Shown: positions 46,014-54,631 of the stretch, one piece after another
Position numbering within the stretch: position 1 is the stretch's first letter
Layout of the letters: the number at the start of each line of letters is the position of its first letter
Assembly: GCA_016703535.1 (NCBI GenBank)
Contig: JADJBV010000002.1
Location: 2,418,001-2,482,000 of the forward strand
DNA from: Deltaproteobacteria bacterium
Lineage (GTDB): Bacteria > Myxococcota > Kuafuiibacteriia > Kuafuiibacteriales > Kuafuiibacteriaceae
DNA: 64,000 nt
Direction: 5' to 3'
Notes under the pieces: generated by a model
Told to the model about the DNA's origin: nothing
The model's input: the letters and a program-made list of their open reading frames with translations, nothing else
Databases searched by the model: none
Made by a program: the position numbers and the translations under genes

Positions 46014-47653
46014 GCGTGGGTCATCGCGGCCAAGATCGCGTGGGCGGTGCGGAGGCCGTCGATGGCCGCGCTCATGATCCCGCCGGCGTAACCGGGGCCT
46101 TCGCCAGCGACGTGGAGCCCCGCAAAACCTGGGACTTCTCGGGTGTTCAGGTCCCGGGGGATCCGGAGGGGCGAAGAGGTCCGGGACTCGACGGCGATCA
46201 GGTTGGCGTCGGCCGAGGTGTAGCCCCGCAGCTGCTGATCAAAGCGCACGAGGCCCGCCGCCAAGCCCTGAGCCACGAACGGCGGCAAGACCTCTCGCAG
46301 ATCGGTGGCCACCAGGCCGGGCCGAAAGTGGGAGTTGGCCAAACGACCGCTGGCCTTCTTGCGCACGAAGTCCTGGGCCAACATCGCCGGAGCCCGGTAG
46401 TTGCGGCCGCCGGAGATGAAGGCGGCCCGCTCCAAGCGCCGCTGAAACTCCAGCCCCGCCAACGGCCCGTTGCCGCAACCTTCCCGCTCCAGGTCGGCCA
46501 ACTCCACCTGCACCACCACCCCCGAGTTGGCGAAGGGCGTGGAGCGACGGGCCGTCGACATGCCGTTGACCACCACCGTGTCGAGCTCAGTGGCGGTCGG
46601 CACGATCATCCCGCCGGGGCACATGCAGAAGGAGTAGACCCCGCGGCTCCCTTCTTGGTGGGCGAGCCGGTAGTCGGCGGGAGGTAAGGTGTCGGGGCGG
46701 GCGCCGCGCAGGCGATATTGGGCGGAGTCGATCAGGGCCTGGGGGTGTTCAGCGCGCACACCCACCGCGAAGGGCTTGGCCTCCATCGGCACACCCGCCG
46801 CCAACAGCTTTTCGTAGGTGTCTCGGGCGGAGTGGCCGATGGCGAAGAGGGCCCGGGGCGTCGCGAAGGTCGAGCCGTCGGCCAACTCGAGCCCGACCAA
46901 ACGCCCGCCTTCGAGGTGCAGGTGTTCGACCCGAGTTTGGTAGTGGAGCTCGGCGCCGTTCTCCAACAGGCGCTGACGGATGCCCTTCAGCACCCGGAAC
47001 AAGAGGTTGGTGCCGATGTGGGGCTTGGCGTCGACCAAAATTCGCGGCGGCGCACCACACTCCACGAAGCGCTCCAGCACCTCGCGCACCAAGGGATCGC
47101 TGGTTCTGCAAGTTAACTTGCCATCGCTGTAGGTGCCGGCGCCGCCTTCACCGAAGCAGATGTTCGATTCGGGATCGAGGAGCCCCTTGCCGCGGAAACG
47201 ACCGAAGTCCCGGGCCCGGGTCTCGACCGGCTTGCCCCGTTCGAAGAGGTGGACCTTGGCGCCCATCTCGGACAGGTGCCACGCCGCGAACAAACCGGCG
47301 GGACCGGCGCCGACCACGGCGATCGGTGGGCCATCGGCGGGGGCCTTTGGTGAAGCCAAACGAGGGACCGGCGGCGGTACGGCCCGCAGGTTGGCCCGCC
47401 CCCCGGTGCTACCGGGCTCGACCTCCAGCTCGGCGTCGACGGTCAACACCCAGGTCGGCACCCGCATCTGGCGTCGGGCGTCGAGGGCCTGCTTGATGAT
47501 CTGGGCACCCTTCACCGCCCGCACCGGCACGTTGACGGCTTGGGCGACCTCCCGGATCAAGGCTTCGGGGGTGCTGGGGGCGTCGTGGGCCCGGAGGATA
47601 TCGAGGCGAATCGCCACCTTCCGCGCACCGTACTCCCGGGTCGCCTCGGGCAC
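46010..47653 (-). CDS. FAD-dependent oxidoreductase (COG2509-type flavoprotein)
   Basis: An N-terminal domain of about 100 residues (RLDILRAHDAPSTPEALIRE) precedes the FAD site IAVVGAGPAGLFAAWHLSEMGAKVHLFE. Further motifs are CFGEGGAGTYSDGKLTCRTSD, SFCMCPGGMIVPT, and the C-terminal FAD motif GLHVAGEGPGYAGGIMSAAIDGL, all typical of this uncharacterised dehydrogenase family. I choose GTG 47653 (547 residues, near family length); GTG 47617 is a possible shorter start, while the open frame extends upstream without a good site. A palindromic region lies just upstream. Confidence 0.82.
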   Translation of the reverse strand: MPEATREYGARKVAIRLDILRAHDAPSTPEALIREVAQAVNVPVRAVKGAQIIKQALDARRQMRVPTWVLTVDAELEVEPGSTGGRANLRAVPPPVPRLASPKAPADGPPIAVVGAGPAGLFAAWHLSEMGAKVHLFERGKPVETRARDFGRFRGKGLLDPESNICFGEGGAGTYSDGKLTCRTSDPLVREVLERFVECGAPPRILVDAKPHIGTNLLFRVLKGIRQRLLENGAELHYQTRVEHLHLEGGRLVGLELADGSTFATPRALFAIGHSARDTYEKLLAAGVPMEAKPFAVGVRAEHPQALIDSAQYRLRGARPDTLPPADYRLAHQEGSRGVYSFCMCPGGMIVPTATELDTVVVNGMSTARRSTPFANSGVVVQVELADLEREGCGNGPLAGLEFQRRLERAAFISGGRNYRAPAMLAQDFVRKKASGRLANSHFRPGLVATDLREVLPPFVAQGLAAGLVRFDQQLRGYTSADANLIAVESRTSSPLRIPRDLNTREVPGFAGLHVAGEGPGYAGGIMSAAIDGLRTAHAILAAMTHA

Positions 47654-47678
47654 GACCGGAACCTGGTGGACGCATGCA

Positions 47679-47718
47679 GGTGCGTAAAGACGTACGCACC
47701 GCGCGTGCGGATACGCAC
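47679..47718. promoter_or_regulatory. tandem palindromes upstream of the flavoprotein gene
   Basis: GGTGCGTA-AAGACG-TACGCACC (47679-47700) is a perfect 8-bp-arm inverted repeat, followed 4 bp later by GTGCG-GATA-CGCAC (47705-47718). The two share the half-site TACGCAC, giving three direct or inverted copies within 40 bp. This looks like a two-site operator in the divergent region between the flavoprotein and a 73-aa gene. The binding regulator is unknown. Confidence 0.5.
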
Positions 47719-47800
47719 ATGACCCCTCAGTCGGAATCGAAATCCCCTGTGATTTCGGGAGGCGGCGGACGGTACGGAACCCGCTACTGCCGTTCCCGAG

Positions 47801-48022
47801 ATGCAAGAGCCTTCCACCACCGGTACGAAGCTTTCGGGAATTCCCGCCGCCACGACCAAGTCGGACGGCAAGACCGCGCGCATCCTGGCCCGGTCGATCT
47901 TCAAGGACATGAAGAGCTACGGCATCGCCAACGAGAAGATCCTCGAGGTGGCTTCGGAGCTCATTGGGCTGGTCACCGAACAGCTCAAAGAAGACACCGA
48001 AGTCCCCAACGGCCGCGCCTGA
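47801..48022 (+). CDS. 73-aa protein of unknown function
   Basis: MQEPSTTGTKLSGIPAATTK is followed by an amphipathic helical core SDGKTARILARSIFKDMKSY and EKILEVASELIGLVTEQLKE. No membrane segment, signal peptide or Cys is present. Codon use matches neighbours and the frame is closed by stops on both sides. It lies 47 bp upstream of the SerA-type gene and opposite the flavoprotein gene. The helix-rich, soluble core suggests a small protein-protein or nucleic-acid-binding protein, but nothing more can be said. Confidence 0.65.
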   Translation: MQEPSTTGTKLSGIPAATTKSDGKTARILARSIFKDMKSYGIANEKILEVASELIGLVTEQLKEDTEVPNGRA

Positions 48023-48069
48023 GCGCGCCTCCAGCCCGGGCCACGCCCGTGTTAATGACCGGGCCCAAG

Positions 48070-49266
48070 ATGACCGCCCGCGTCCTCGTCGCCGACAAAC
48101 TCGAAGAAGGTGCCTTCCGTGATCTCGTGGCTCAGGGCTTCGAGATCATCGAACGCACCGACCTCACCAGCGAAAGCCTCCCCGCCGCTTTGCCGGGTGT
48201 GAAGGTGCTGGTCGTCCGCAGCACCATCGTCACCAAAGAGGCGATCGCCGCCGCTGACCGCTTGGCTCTGATCGTGCGCGCCGGATCGGGCACCAACAAC
48301 ATCGACGTCGCCGCCGCTTCCGCCCGCGGCATCTACGTCAGCAACTGCCCGGGACGAAACAGCGTGGCCGTCGCTGAACTGACCCTCGGCTTGCTCTTGG
48401 CGATCGATCGCCGCTTGCCCGACAACGTGGCCGACCTGCGCCGCGGCAAATGGGACAAAGGCAGCTACTCCAAGGCCAAGGGCCTGAAGGGCCGGCGGTT
48501 GGGTTTGGTCGGCTTCGGGGCGATCGCCCAAGAGGTGGCCCGTCGGGCCCAGGCTTTCGAGCTCGAGGTGCAAGCCTACGCCCGCACCCTCAGCGACGAC
48601 GTCGCAAAACGATTTGGAGTCGACCGCTCGACCAGCTTGGACGAACTCTTCGAGAGCTCGGACATCGTCAGCCTGCACGTGCCCCTCTCCAAGGAGACCC
48701 GCGGCATGATCGGCGCTGCGCTCCTCGGCCGACTCAAGCGTGGGGCGGTGTTCCTCAACACGGCTCGGGCCGAGGTGGTGGATCAGGTCGCCCTGTTGGA
48801 GGTGGCCAAGGCTGGCAAGATCTGGGTCGGCACCGACGTCTTCGCCGCCGAACCCGAGGGAAAAAGCGGCGACTTCAGCGACGAGTTGGGGCGCCTCCCC
48901 AACGTCTACGGCAGCCACCACATCGGTGCCTCGACCGATCAAGCCCAACACGAGATCGCCAAGGCCGCGGTGGGCCACGTGAGGGCCTTCCTCGAGCGCG
49001 GGGAGGTCAAGGACTCGGTCAACATCCTCCACGCCCCGCCGGTCCAAGGCACCTTGGTGGTGCGGCACCTGGACCGGGTCGGCGTGTTGGCCGCGGTTTT
49101 GGGCGCCCTCCGCAACGACGACGTCAACGTCGAGACGATGGAAAACGTGATCTTCGCGGGAGGTTTGGCGGCTTGCGCGCGGATCAAGGTCGCCCAACGT
49201 CCCCAAGCCGCGACCATCGAACACCTGGCCGGCCTGGAGCACGTGATCAGCGTTGAGCTGCTCTGA
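48070..49266 (+). CDS. D-3-phosphoglycerate dehydrogenase-type enzyme (SerA family)
   Basis: The 398-residue protein (ATG 48070; ATG 48055 is possible) has the D-2-hydroxyacid dehydrogenase fold: substrate domain (VVRSTIVTKEAIAAADRL), NAD site GLVGFGAIAQEVARRA, catalytic Arg in NTARAEVVD, Glu region TDVFAAEPEG and His in GSHHIGASTDQAQ. A C-terminal ACT-like domain (LDRVGVLAAVLGALRNDDVN) supports SerA over other members. It starts serine synthesis from 3-phosphoglycerate. Its last 20 bp overlap the convergent GGDEF-EAL gene. Confidence 0.87.
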   Translation: MTARVLVADKLEEGAFRDLVAQGFEIIERTDLTSESLPAALPGVKVLVVRSTIVTKEAIAAADRLALIVRAGSGTNNIDVAAASARGIYVSNCPGRNSVAVAELTLGLLLAIDRRLPDNVADLRRGKWDKGSYSKAKGLKGRRLGLVGFGAIAQEVARRAQAFELEVQAYARTLSDDVAKRFGVDRSTSLDELFESSDIVSLHVPLSKETRGMIGAALLGRLKRGAVFLNTARAEVVDQVALLEVAKAGKIWVGTDVFAAEPEGKSGDFSDELGRLPNVYGSHHIGASTDQAQHEIAKAAVGHVRAFLERGEVKDSVNILHAPPVQGTLVVRHLDRVGVLAAVLGALRNDDVNVETMENVIFAGGLAACARIKVAQRPQAATIEHLAGLEHVISVELL

Positions 49267-51706
49267 GCCCTCGTTCCATTGAATGGATCGTCGGGGCCGT
49301 GGGCCGCTTTCCCCAGTCACTCAGCAACTTCTGCAGCACCGAAAGTTCGACTGGCCGGGAGATGAAATAACCCTGGATCTCCCGGCAGCCCAGCTGCCCG
49401 AGTTGGGCCAGCTGCTCTTGGGTCTCGATCCCCTCCGCTACGGCCCGCATCCCCAGGGCCTCGGCCATCGCCACCATGGTGCCGACCAACGCCGACGCGT
49501 CAGGTTGATCGGTGACCTCCTGGATGAAGGAGCGATCGATCTTCAGGGTGTCGAAGGGGAAACGACGTAGGTAAGAGAGCGACGAATAACCCGTCCCGAA
49601 GTCATCCAGGGCCACCCGCACCCCTCGGACCTGGAGCCGCCGCAGACAGGCCAAGGTCTCCTCGACCCCTTCGACGAACACCGACTCGGTCAACTCCAGC
49701 TCCAGCCGGTGGGCGGGGAGGCCGGTGCGCGACAAGACGTCCAACACCAATCGATCGAACGCGTCGCCTCGCAGCTGGAGCGTCGAGACGTTCACCGACA
49801 GGAGCAGCTCCGGCAGCTGGACGGCCCCGGTTCGGCAGGCCTCCTCTAGGACCCAAGTGCCCAGGGTGTGGATCGAGCCGGTCTGTTCGGCGATCGGGAT
49901 GAACTCGGCCGGGCTCACCTCACCCAACACCGGATGGCGCCAGCGCAACAGCGCCTCGGCCCCCACGATCCGCCAGGAGTCCAGGTCCACTCGAGGTTGC
50001 CAGTGCAGCCGCAGCTCCCCACGTTCGGCCGCGTGGTAAAGTTCGGTTTCGATCAGGGTGCGACGCCGATTTCGATCGCCCAAGGCGTTGTTGTAGAGGG
50101 CCGCTTTGCCTCGCCCCGTCGCCTTCGCTTCGTAGAGCGCCAGGTCAACCCGCTGCATCAGCTCTTCCACCTGGTCTCCGTGTTCGGGCACCAACACGGC
50201 GCCGAGGCTGAGGCCCACCTGCAGGCGGCGGCCGTCGACCACACACGGTTCTTCGAAGGCGGCCAACAGGCGTTGGGCCAAGGCCATGGTGCCATCGGCG
50301 CCGAGGTTCCGATGGACCAAGATCGCAAACTCGTCGCCGCCGAGTCGGGCCACCACGTCGTCGGCACGGACCCGCGCGCACAGGCGTTCGCCGACCAGCC
50401 GCAAGACCGCGTCTCCCACCGAGTGTCCAAAGCTGTCGTTGATTGCCTTGAAGTGATCGAGATCCACCGCAAAGAGGGTCCCGCTGTTGCCCGCGGCGCA
50501 CATCGCGTCCAGGCGCTCGCGGAGCGTCACCCGATTGGCCAGGCCGGTGACCGAGTCGAAGTGCGCCAGCTGAACCAATCGCCGCTGGGCCAAGTGTTCG
50601 GCGGTGACATCGACGGCGACTCCACGCCACCCCGGAGCCTGGTCTTCACTGCCGGCGGTGGGTTTGCCGGAGAGGGACCACCAATGTTCTTCGGCGCCGC
50701 CGAAGTGGAGGACCACTTTGCGGAAGGGGCGCCCTTCGGCCATCGCGGCGCGCAGAACTTCCAGGCCTTCAGCGCGTCGCTGCTCCAGTTCGTCGAGCAT
50801 GGACGCGCCCAACAAGTTGTCCGGCTCCCGCTTCAACCACTGGCCGAGCCGGGCTGACACGTGGAGCAAGTGTCCCTTCGAGTCCAGTTCCCACAACGCC
50901 TCGGTGGCGTGTTCCTCGAAGTCCCTCAGCAGCAGGCGCACCAACTCCTGCTGCCGAAACGCCTCTCTTTCGGAGCGCAACAAGGCCGTCGCTTGGTGGC
51001 CCGAGGCGATCGCGCCGATCGCGCAGATCACCGCGTAGGCTCCGAGCAGCAAGGACACGGCCACGGCCAGCGGATGGGCGGAGGTGGCCAAGGCACCCAG
51101 GGCACCCAACAGCAGGATGGCCACCCAAACGAGGCTGGCCCTGGGCAGGGGGCTGAGGGCGAAGGCCCCGGCCGCCATCATCCCCGCGGTCAAGGTCCCG
51201 ATCAGGAGCTGGGCGGCGGGTTCGGCGTCGGGGAACCAAAGCAACGGCACCACCCCCCACAACAAGCCCAAGATCGCCGCGTGGAGCGTCGAGCGATGGG
51301 CGGCCCGGATCGACGCGGCCCCTGGGGTGCGGTGCCGGCTCCGCTGCCAGGCGCGCATCGCCAACAACACCACGATGATCAGCGCCGCCCCCCAAGCCCC
51401 AAAAAGCCGGGGGGAGATCGGGACAACCGCGGCGCCCAAAAGCCCACCACTCACCAAGTTCGCGACCATCAGCCAAGGGGTCAGGGCCAACAGGGTGGAC
51501 AAGTGGCGGCCGCGGATCCCGGCGGTCTCCGGATCATCCTTGCGGTACAACTCGAAGGCCCGCCGCCAGTTCGCGGAGGTGTTGCCCGACGGGGCCCGGG
51601 TGCTCCAATCCGAGACGGGCGTCTTCGGCGCCGATGGCAGGCGAGGGCCCATCTGGCCCCAGGGATCGGGCGTGGCCCGACGGCCTGCAGCATCGGCCTC
51701 GGTCAA
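49247..51706 (-). CDS. membrane GGDEF-EAL protein (c-di-GMP synthesis/hydrolysis)
   Basis: The protein is up to 819 residues; the frame opens with TTG 51706, and ATG 51652 is an equally plausible start. Five to six membrane segments (about residues 70-235) precede a PAS-like region (ALWELDSKGHLLHVSARLGQ). The GGDEF domain has intact RLGGDEF and an upstream RxxD inhibitory site (RADD). The EAL domain keeps GAEALLRW, LELELTESVF, ALDDFGTGYSSL, LKIDRSFI and AEGIETQEQL, so both activities are possible. Such proteins adjust c-di-GMP in response to an envelope or membrane signal. The 3' end overlaps the SerA-type gene by 20 bp. Confidence 0.93.
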   Translation of the reverse strand: MTEADAAGRRATPDPWGQMGPRLPSAPKTPVSDWSTRAPSGNTSANWRRAFELYRKDDPETAGIRGRHLSTLLALTPWLMVANLVSGGLLGAAVVPISPRLFGAWGAALIIVVLLAMRAWQRSRHRTPGAASIRAAHRSTLHAAILGLLWGVVPLLWFPDAEPAAQLLIGTLTAGMMAAGAFALSPLPRASLVWVAILLLGALGALATSAHPLAVAVSLLLGAYAVICAIGAIASGHQATALLRSEREAFRQQELVRLLLRDFEEHATEALWELDSKGHLLHVSARLGQWLKREPDNLLGASMLDELEQRRAEGLEVLRAAMAEGRPFRKVVLHFGGAEEHWWSLSGKPTAGSEDQAPGWRGVAVDVTAEHLAQRRLVQLAHFDSVTGLANRVTLRERLDAMCAAGNSGTLFAVDLDHFKAINDSFGHSVGDAVLRLVGERLCARVRADDVVARLGGDEFAILVHRNLGADGTMALAQRLLAAFEEPCVVDGRRLQVGLSLGAVLVPEHGDQVEELMQRVDLALYEAKATGRGKAALYNNALGDRNRRRTLIETELYHAAERGELRLHWQPRVDLDSWRIVGAEALLRWRHPVLGEVSPAEFIPIAEQTGSIHTLGTWVLEEACRTGAVQLPELLLSVNVSTLQLRGDAFDRLVLDVLSRTGLPAHRLELELTESVFVEGVEETLACLRRLQVRGVRVALDDFGTGYSSLSYLRRFPFDTLKIDRSFIQEVTDQPDASALVGTMVAMAEALGMRAVAEGIETQEQLAQLGQLGCREIQGYFISRPVELSVLQKLLSDWGKRPTAPTIHSMERGLRAAQR

Positions 51707-51768
51707 ACGCCAAACAGGCCCCGAACCGTGGTTCGATCCGATCCACGCGACCGGGAAGCCGTTTCGGA

Positions 51769-52938
51769 TCAGCGCGGGATCAGGGTCGTCTCGACGGGGA
51801 TGTCTCGTCGTGAGAGCTCATTCATGAAGTCTTGGGGATCCACCGCGAGCTCCAGCGACACGCCCCCTTTGGGCGTTTTGCCGTGGGCCTGCAGGGAGGT
51901 GACGATCGCCGCGGCGAAGGCGGTGGTGCGCTCCATCGCCGAAAAGCCGGTCCTTTGATCTTGGCGATCGACGATCAAGGTCCGGTGCCGGACCGGGTTG
52001 CCTTGGTGAACCCCGTCCACGTCGACCCGCAGAACCAGGAGATCAGGCTCCTCCGGGTGGTTCCAGGCCCGCTGCATGATCTTGTGGAAGTAGTCCCGGG
52101 GTCGGAAGGTCTGTCCGTTCAGCTCCATCGGTTCGAGATCGATGAAGCCCAGGTCTTTGAACAACTTCATCGCTTGGTAGTGACCGGGGTAGCGGATCGT
52201 CTTGTAGTCGTAGCTCTTCAGTTGTCCCTGGAAGGTCTCGGGGCAGGTCGAGGTCCCGCCGCTGGTGACGAAGGCCTCGACCGTGCCGAGGGGCGGGGGC
52301 AACTCTACGGTCTCCAGTTCTTCGAAGGTGTCGATCTCGATCACCTTGCCGTCCCGCAACACCACGGCCTTGCCGAAGTACTCGTTGCTGAGGCCTTCCA
52401 TTGAAAATACGGTGCGGTAACCCAAGGGCAGGTCCCGGTTTTGCGGTAGCCCACCGCAGCGGATGCGGACACTTTCGGGCTGTTCGATGGCCCGCATGCC
52501 GTAGACCGCCAGAGTGTTGCCCATGCCGGGGGCCACGCCGCAGTCGGGGATCACGCTGACACCCCGGGCCTTGGCCTCCTTGTCGAGGGCCAACTCTTCC
52601 CGGACGATGCCAGTGTTGCCGCCCAGATCGTTGAAGTGACAGCCGGCCTCGATCGCCGCCTTCGCCAAACCGACGTTGAGGAAATACGGCACCGCCGAGA
52701 GGCAGGCGTGCATGCCCTCCAACACTTGGGCTGCGGTGCTCTTGTCGCTGGCGTTGACGATGCCGGCCTTGGCCACCTCTCGCCCGACCAGCTTGTTGAC
52801 CCGCTCTGCCGCGGCCCGGGCTCGCCGGATGTCGAGGTCCAAAAGCCGCACTTCGTCGGCTTCGCCGAACTTCGCCAGGTCGTAGGCCGCAGCCGTGCCC
52901 TGCATACCGGTGCCAATGATCGCGTATCGATAGCCCAT
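51769..52938 (-). CDS. saccharopine dehydrogenase-like oxidoreductase (lysine 6-dehydrogenase type)
   Basis: The 389-residue protein starts at ATG 52938 with a Rossmann motif YAIIGTGMQGTAAAYDLAKF and acidic LLDLD at the end of the second strand, implying NAD. SAVPYFLNVGLAKAAIEAGC, NDLGGNTGIVREEL and DCGVAPGMGNTL are family signatures. The C-terminal domain is complete. It may oxidise lysine or a related amino acid; the substrate is not fixed by sequence. A 6-bp-stem hairpin lies 2 nt before the start codon. Confidence 0.83.
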   Translation of the reverse strand: MGYRYAIIGTGMQGTAAAYDLAKFGEADEVRLLDLDIRRARAAAERVNKLVGREVAKAGIVNASDKSTAAQVLEGMHACLSAVPYFLNVGLAKAAIEAGCHFNDLGGNTGIVREELALDKEAKARGVSVIPDCGVAPGMGNTLAVYGMRAIEQPESVRIRCGGLPQNRDLPLGYRTVFSMEGLSNEYFGKAVVLRDGKVIEIDTFEELETVELPPPLGTVEAFVTSGGTSTCPETFQGQLKSYDYKTIRYPGHYQAMKLFKDLGFIDLEPMELNGQTFRPRDYFHKIMQRAWNHPEEPDLLVLRVDVDGVHQGNPVRHRTLIVDRQDQRTGFSAMERTTAFAAAIVTSLQAHGKTPKGGVSLELAVDPQDFMNELSRRDIPVETTLIPR

Positions 52939-52940
52939 AC

Positions 52941-52956
52941 GGCGGGCTAACCCGCC
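52941..52956 (-). promoter_or_regulatory. hairpin directly before the oxidoreductase start codon
   Basis: Read on the minus strand, GGCGGG-TTAG-CCCGCC ends 2 nt before ATG 52938. A six-pair GC stem with a tetraloop at this place would hinder ribosome loading, so it may set low or regulated translation. A TTGACT box at 52977-52972 could be a -35 element, but no matching -10 is clear. Confidence 0.35.
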
Positions 52957-53066
52957 ACTGGCGCCGCAAGGAGTCAAGCTTGGGCTCGTTGTCAGGGGCC
53001 CCGGCCTGGTGGGAACCTAAGCGGGTGACCACTCCAGCCGGGGAGGGCGCCACCAGCCTGGGGACC

Positions 53067-54014
53067 ATGGTCCCCGTCCACACCGCCCGGGCCGCGACCG
53101 AGGCGCGGCTGGTGGTGGAGATCTTGGAGGGCCACGCGATCCCGGCGGTGGTCGATCGGGACCTGGCCCTCTACGTGCCTCAGACCGACGGCGCTCAGGT
53201 CTTGGTCCCATCGTCCCAGCTGGGGCAGGCCATCTTGATCCTGCGCAGCCACGATCTGCCCACGGCGGGGCCGGCCCTGGTGGTCCCCGAGCTGCTCGAG
53301 CCCGAGGAGCCGCCGCTGCTCCAGCCCTTGCCCGAACCCGCCCCGGCCTCGGGCCGCCTTTCGGTGGCGTTGTTGGCGATCGGCGGCGGAGTGCTGGGCC
53401 AACGACTCCTGGAGGTCGCCTTGGCCCCGGGCCGAGTCAGCGCTCGATTCGGCGCTCGAATGCCCATCTTCGAGCAACCCTGGCGCCTGATCACCGGCGG
53501 ATTTTTGCACTCCGGGATCGACCACATGGTCTCCAACGCGCTCTTCGGTTTGCTGATCGGCGTGGTGTTGTTCGGGACCCACCTCTACGGCGGCACCATG
53601 GTGGCTTGGTTGATCGCATCGATCGCTGGGTTGGGGCTGGAGTGCCTGATGTCCCCCGAGGCCACGGTGATCGGCGCCAGCGCCGGCAACTACGGGCTGG
53701 TGGGGCTCTGGGTGCACGGCCAGCTCGAGCGATCCCGGATCGTCACTTTGCCTCGGCGCGAGCAGCTCCGTACCGTGGGCGTGGTGATGTTGCTGGTGCC
53801 CGGGGCCTTGACCCCTTTCAGCTCCACCGGCTCCCGGATCGCGGTGTTGGCCCACGTGGTCGGCTTCGTGGCCGGATTTTTTGTCGGAACTTGGTTCCCG
53901 CGGCGGCTCGATCCTTCGGGCTTTCCGAAGATCGAACGACGCAACCGGGTGGGCCTCGGGATCGCCACCACCTTGGTTGGGCTCGGCATCTTGGGCGCGA
54001 CGTTGTACGGCTGA
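53067..54014 (+). CDS. rhomboid-family intramembrane serine protease
   Basis: The roughly 315-residue protein has an N-terminal DUF2007-like domain (VVEILEGHAIPAVVDRDLAL), then about six membrane segments. Rhomboid motifs are GGFLHSGIDHMVSN (conserved His and Asn), a serine loop reading VIGASAGNYGLVG and the histidine in LAHVVGFVAGFF. The canonical GxSG(A/I)xxG reads GASAGNYG, so Ser is followed by Ala. ATG 53067 sits at the centre of a 16-bp palindrome. The next gene begins 4 bp after the stop. Confidence 0.87.
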   Translation: MVPVHTARAATEARLVVEILEGHAIPAVVDRDLALYVPQTDGAQVLVPSSQLGQAILILRSHDLPTAGPALVVPELLEPEEPPLLQPLPEPAPASGRLSVALLAIGGGVLGQRLLEVALAPGRVSARFGARMPIFEQPWRLITGGFLHSGIDHMVSNALFGLLIGVVLFGTHLYGGTMVAWLIASIAGLGLECLMSPEATVIGASAGNYGLVGLWVHGQLERSRIVTLPRREQLRTVGVVMLLVPGALTPFSSTGSRIAVLAHVVGFVAGFFVGTWFPRRLDPSGFPKIERRNRVGLGIATTLVGLGILGATLYG

Positions 54015-54018
54015 TCCG

Positions 54019-54543
54019 ATGTTGCGTTGGTCGCCCGTGTTCGCCTTGGTGGGGCTCATCGCTTGTGGTTACACCGCCAGCAGCGCTCGGCCTGATGGAC
54101 AAGTTCGTCGGCTCCACGTGGCGCCGATCGTCGACCCCGCGCTGCACTTGGACACCGGAGCTTTGGTCGAAGAAGCGGTGCGCCAGGCGATCGCCCGAGA
54201 GGCCGGTGTGTTGTTGGTCGCCGAGCCGGACGCCGAAGAAGTCCTGCAGGTCGAGCTCCTCTCCGGGGCGGCGGGCCTCGAGGCCTTCGCTCAACCGGAT
54301 CGCCGGGCCGCTCAGTATCGGGCCACGGTGTTGGTCCGCGGGATCCTCAAAGGGCGGGGCGGTCAGGTCGAGTGGACCTCACCGGTGGTGAGCGGTGACT
54401 CGGCTTATTTGTCGACGCCGGGTGCCCTCGAGTCTCTGGATGGCGCCGAACGGCGGGGCCTGGATCGGGCAGCCCAACAGGCGGCCGGGCGGTTGGTGTT
54501 GGCGTTGGTCTCCCACCTGAGATCGAGTCGGTCGACGCCGTGA
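54019..54543 (+). CDS. LptE-like outer-membrane lipoprotein
   Basis: The 174-residue protein starts MLRWSPVFALVGLIACGYTA, with lipobox LIAC and Cys16. The mature start CGYTAS, then QVRRLHVAPIVDPALHLDTG, ALVEEAVRQAIAREAGVLLV and DAEEVLQVELL resembles the LptE family, which plugs LptD in lipopolysaccharide assembly. It lies 4 bp after the rhomboid gene. The similarity is by pattern only; a generic lipoprotein of unknown function is the alternative. Confidence 0.65.
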   Translation: MLRWSPVFALVGLIACGYTASSARPDGQVRRLHVAPIVDPALHLDTGALVEEAVRQAIAREAGVLLVAEPDAEEVLQVELLSGAAGLEAFAQPDRRAAQYRATVLVRGILKGRGGQVEWTSPVVSGDSAYLSTPGALESLDGAERRGLDRAAQQAAGRLVLALVSHLRSSRSTP

Positions 54544-54597
54544 GGTCGTGTCGTCGGACGGGGCAGCGGTGACCACTCCCCGACCCGCGATTTTCCG

Positions 54598-54625
54598 TGG
54601 ACCAAAGCGCCGCCGGAACTAGGCT
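54598..54625 (+). promoter_or_regulatory. promoter-like boxes just before the DUF1648 gene
   Basis: TGGACC (54598-54603), 16 bp, TAGGCT (54620-54625), then six bases to ATG 54632. TAGGCT fits the TANNNT -10 pattern; with so short a gap the transcript would be leaderless. No Shine-Dalgarno is visible. Confidence 0.4.
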
Positions 54626-54631
54626 CGAGAC

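Noticed and set aside
48023..48069. Fusion of the 73-aa protein with the SerA-type gene through a longer open frame
   Set aside because: The long frame from 47674 is in the SerA frame, but upstream residues are low complexity and overlap the 73-aa gene in another frame; the enzyme starts naturally at MTARVLVADKL.
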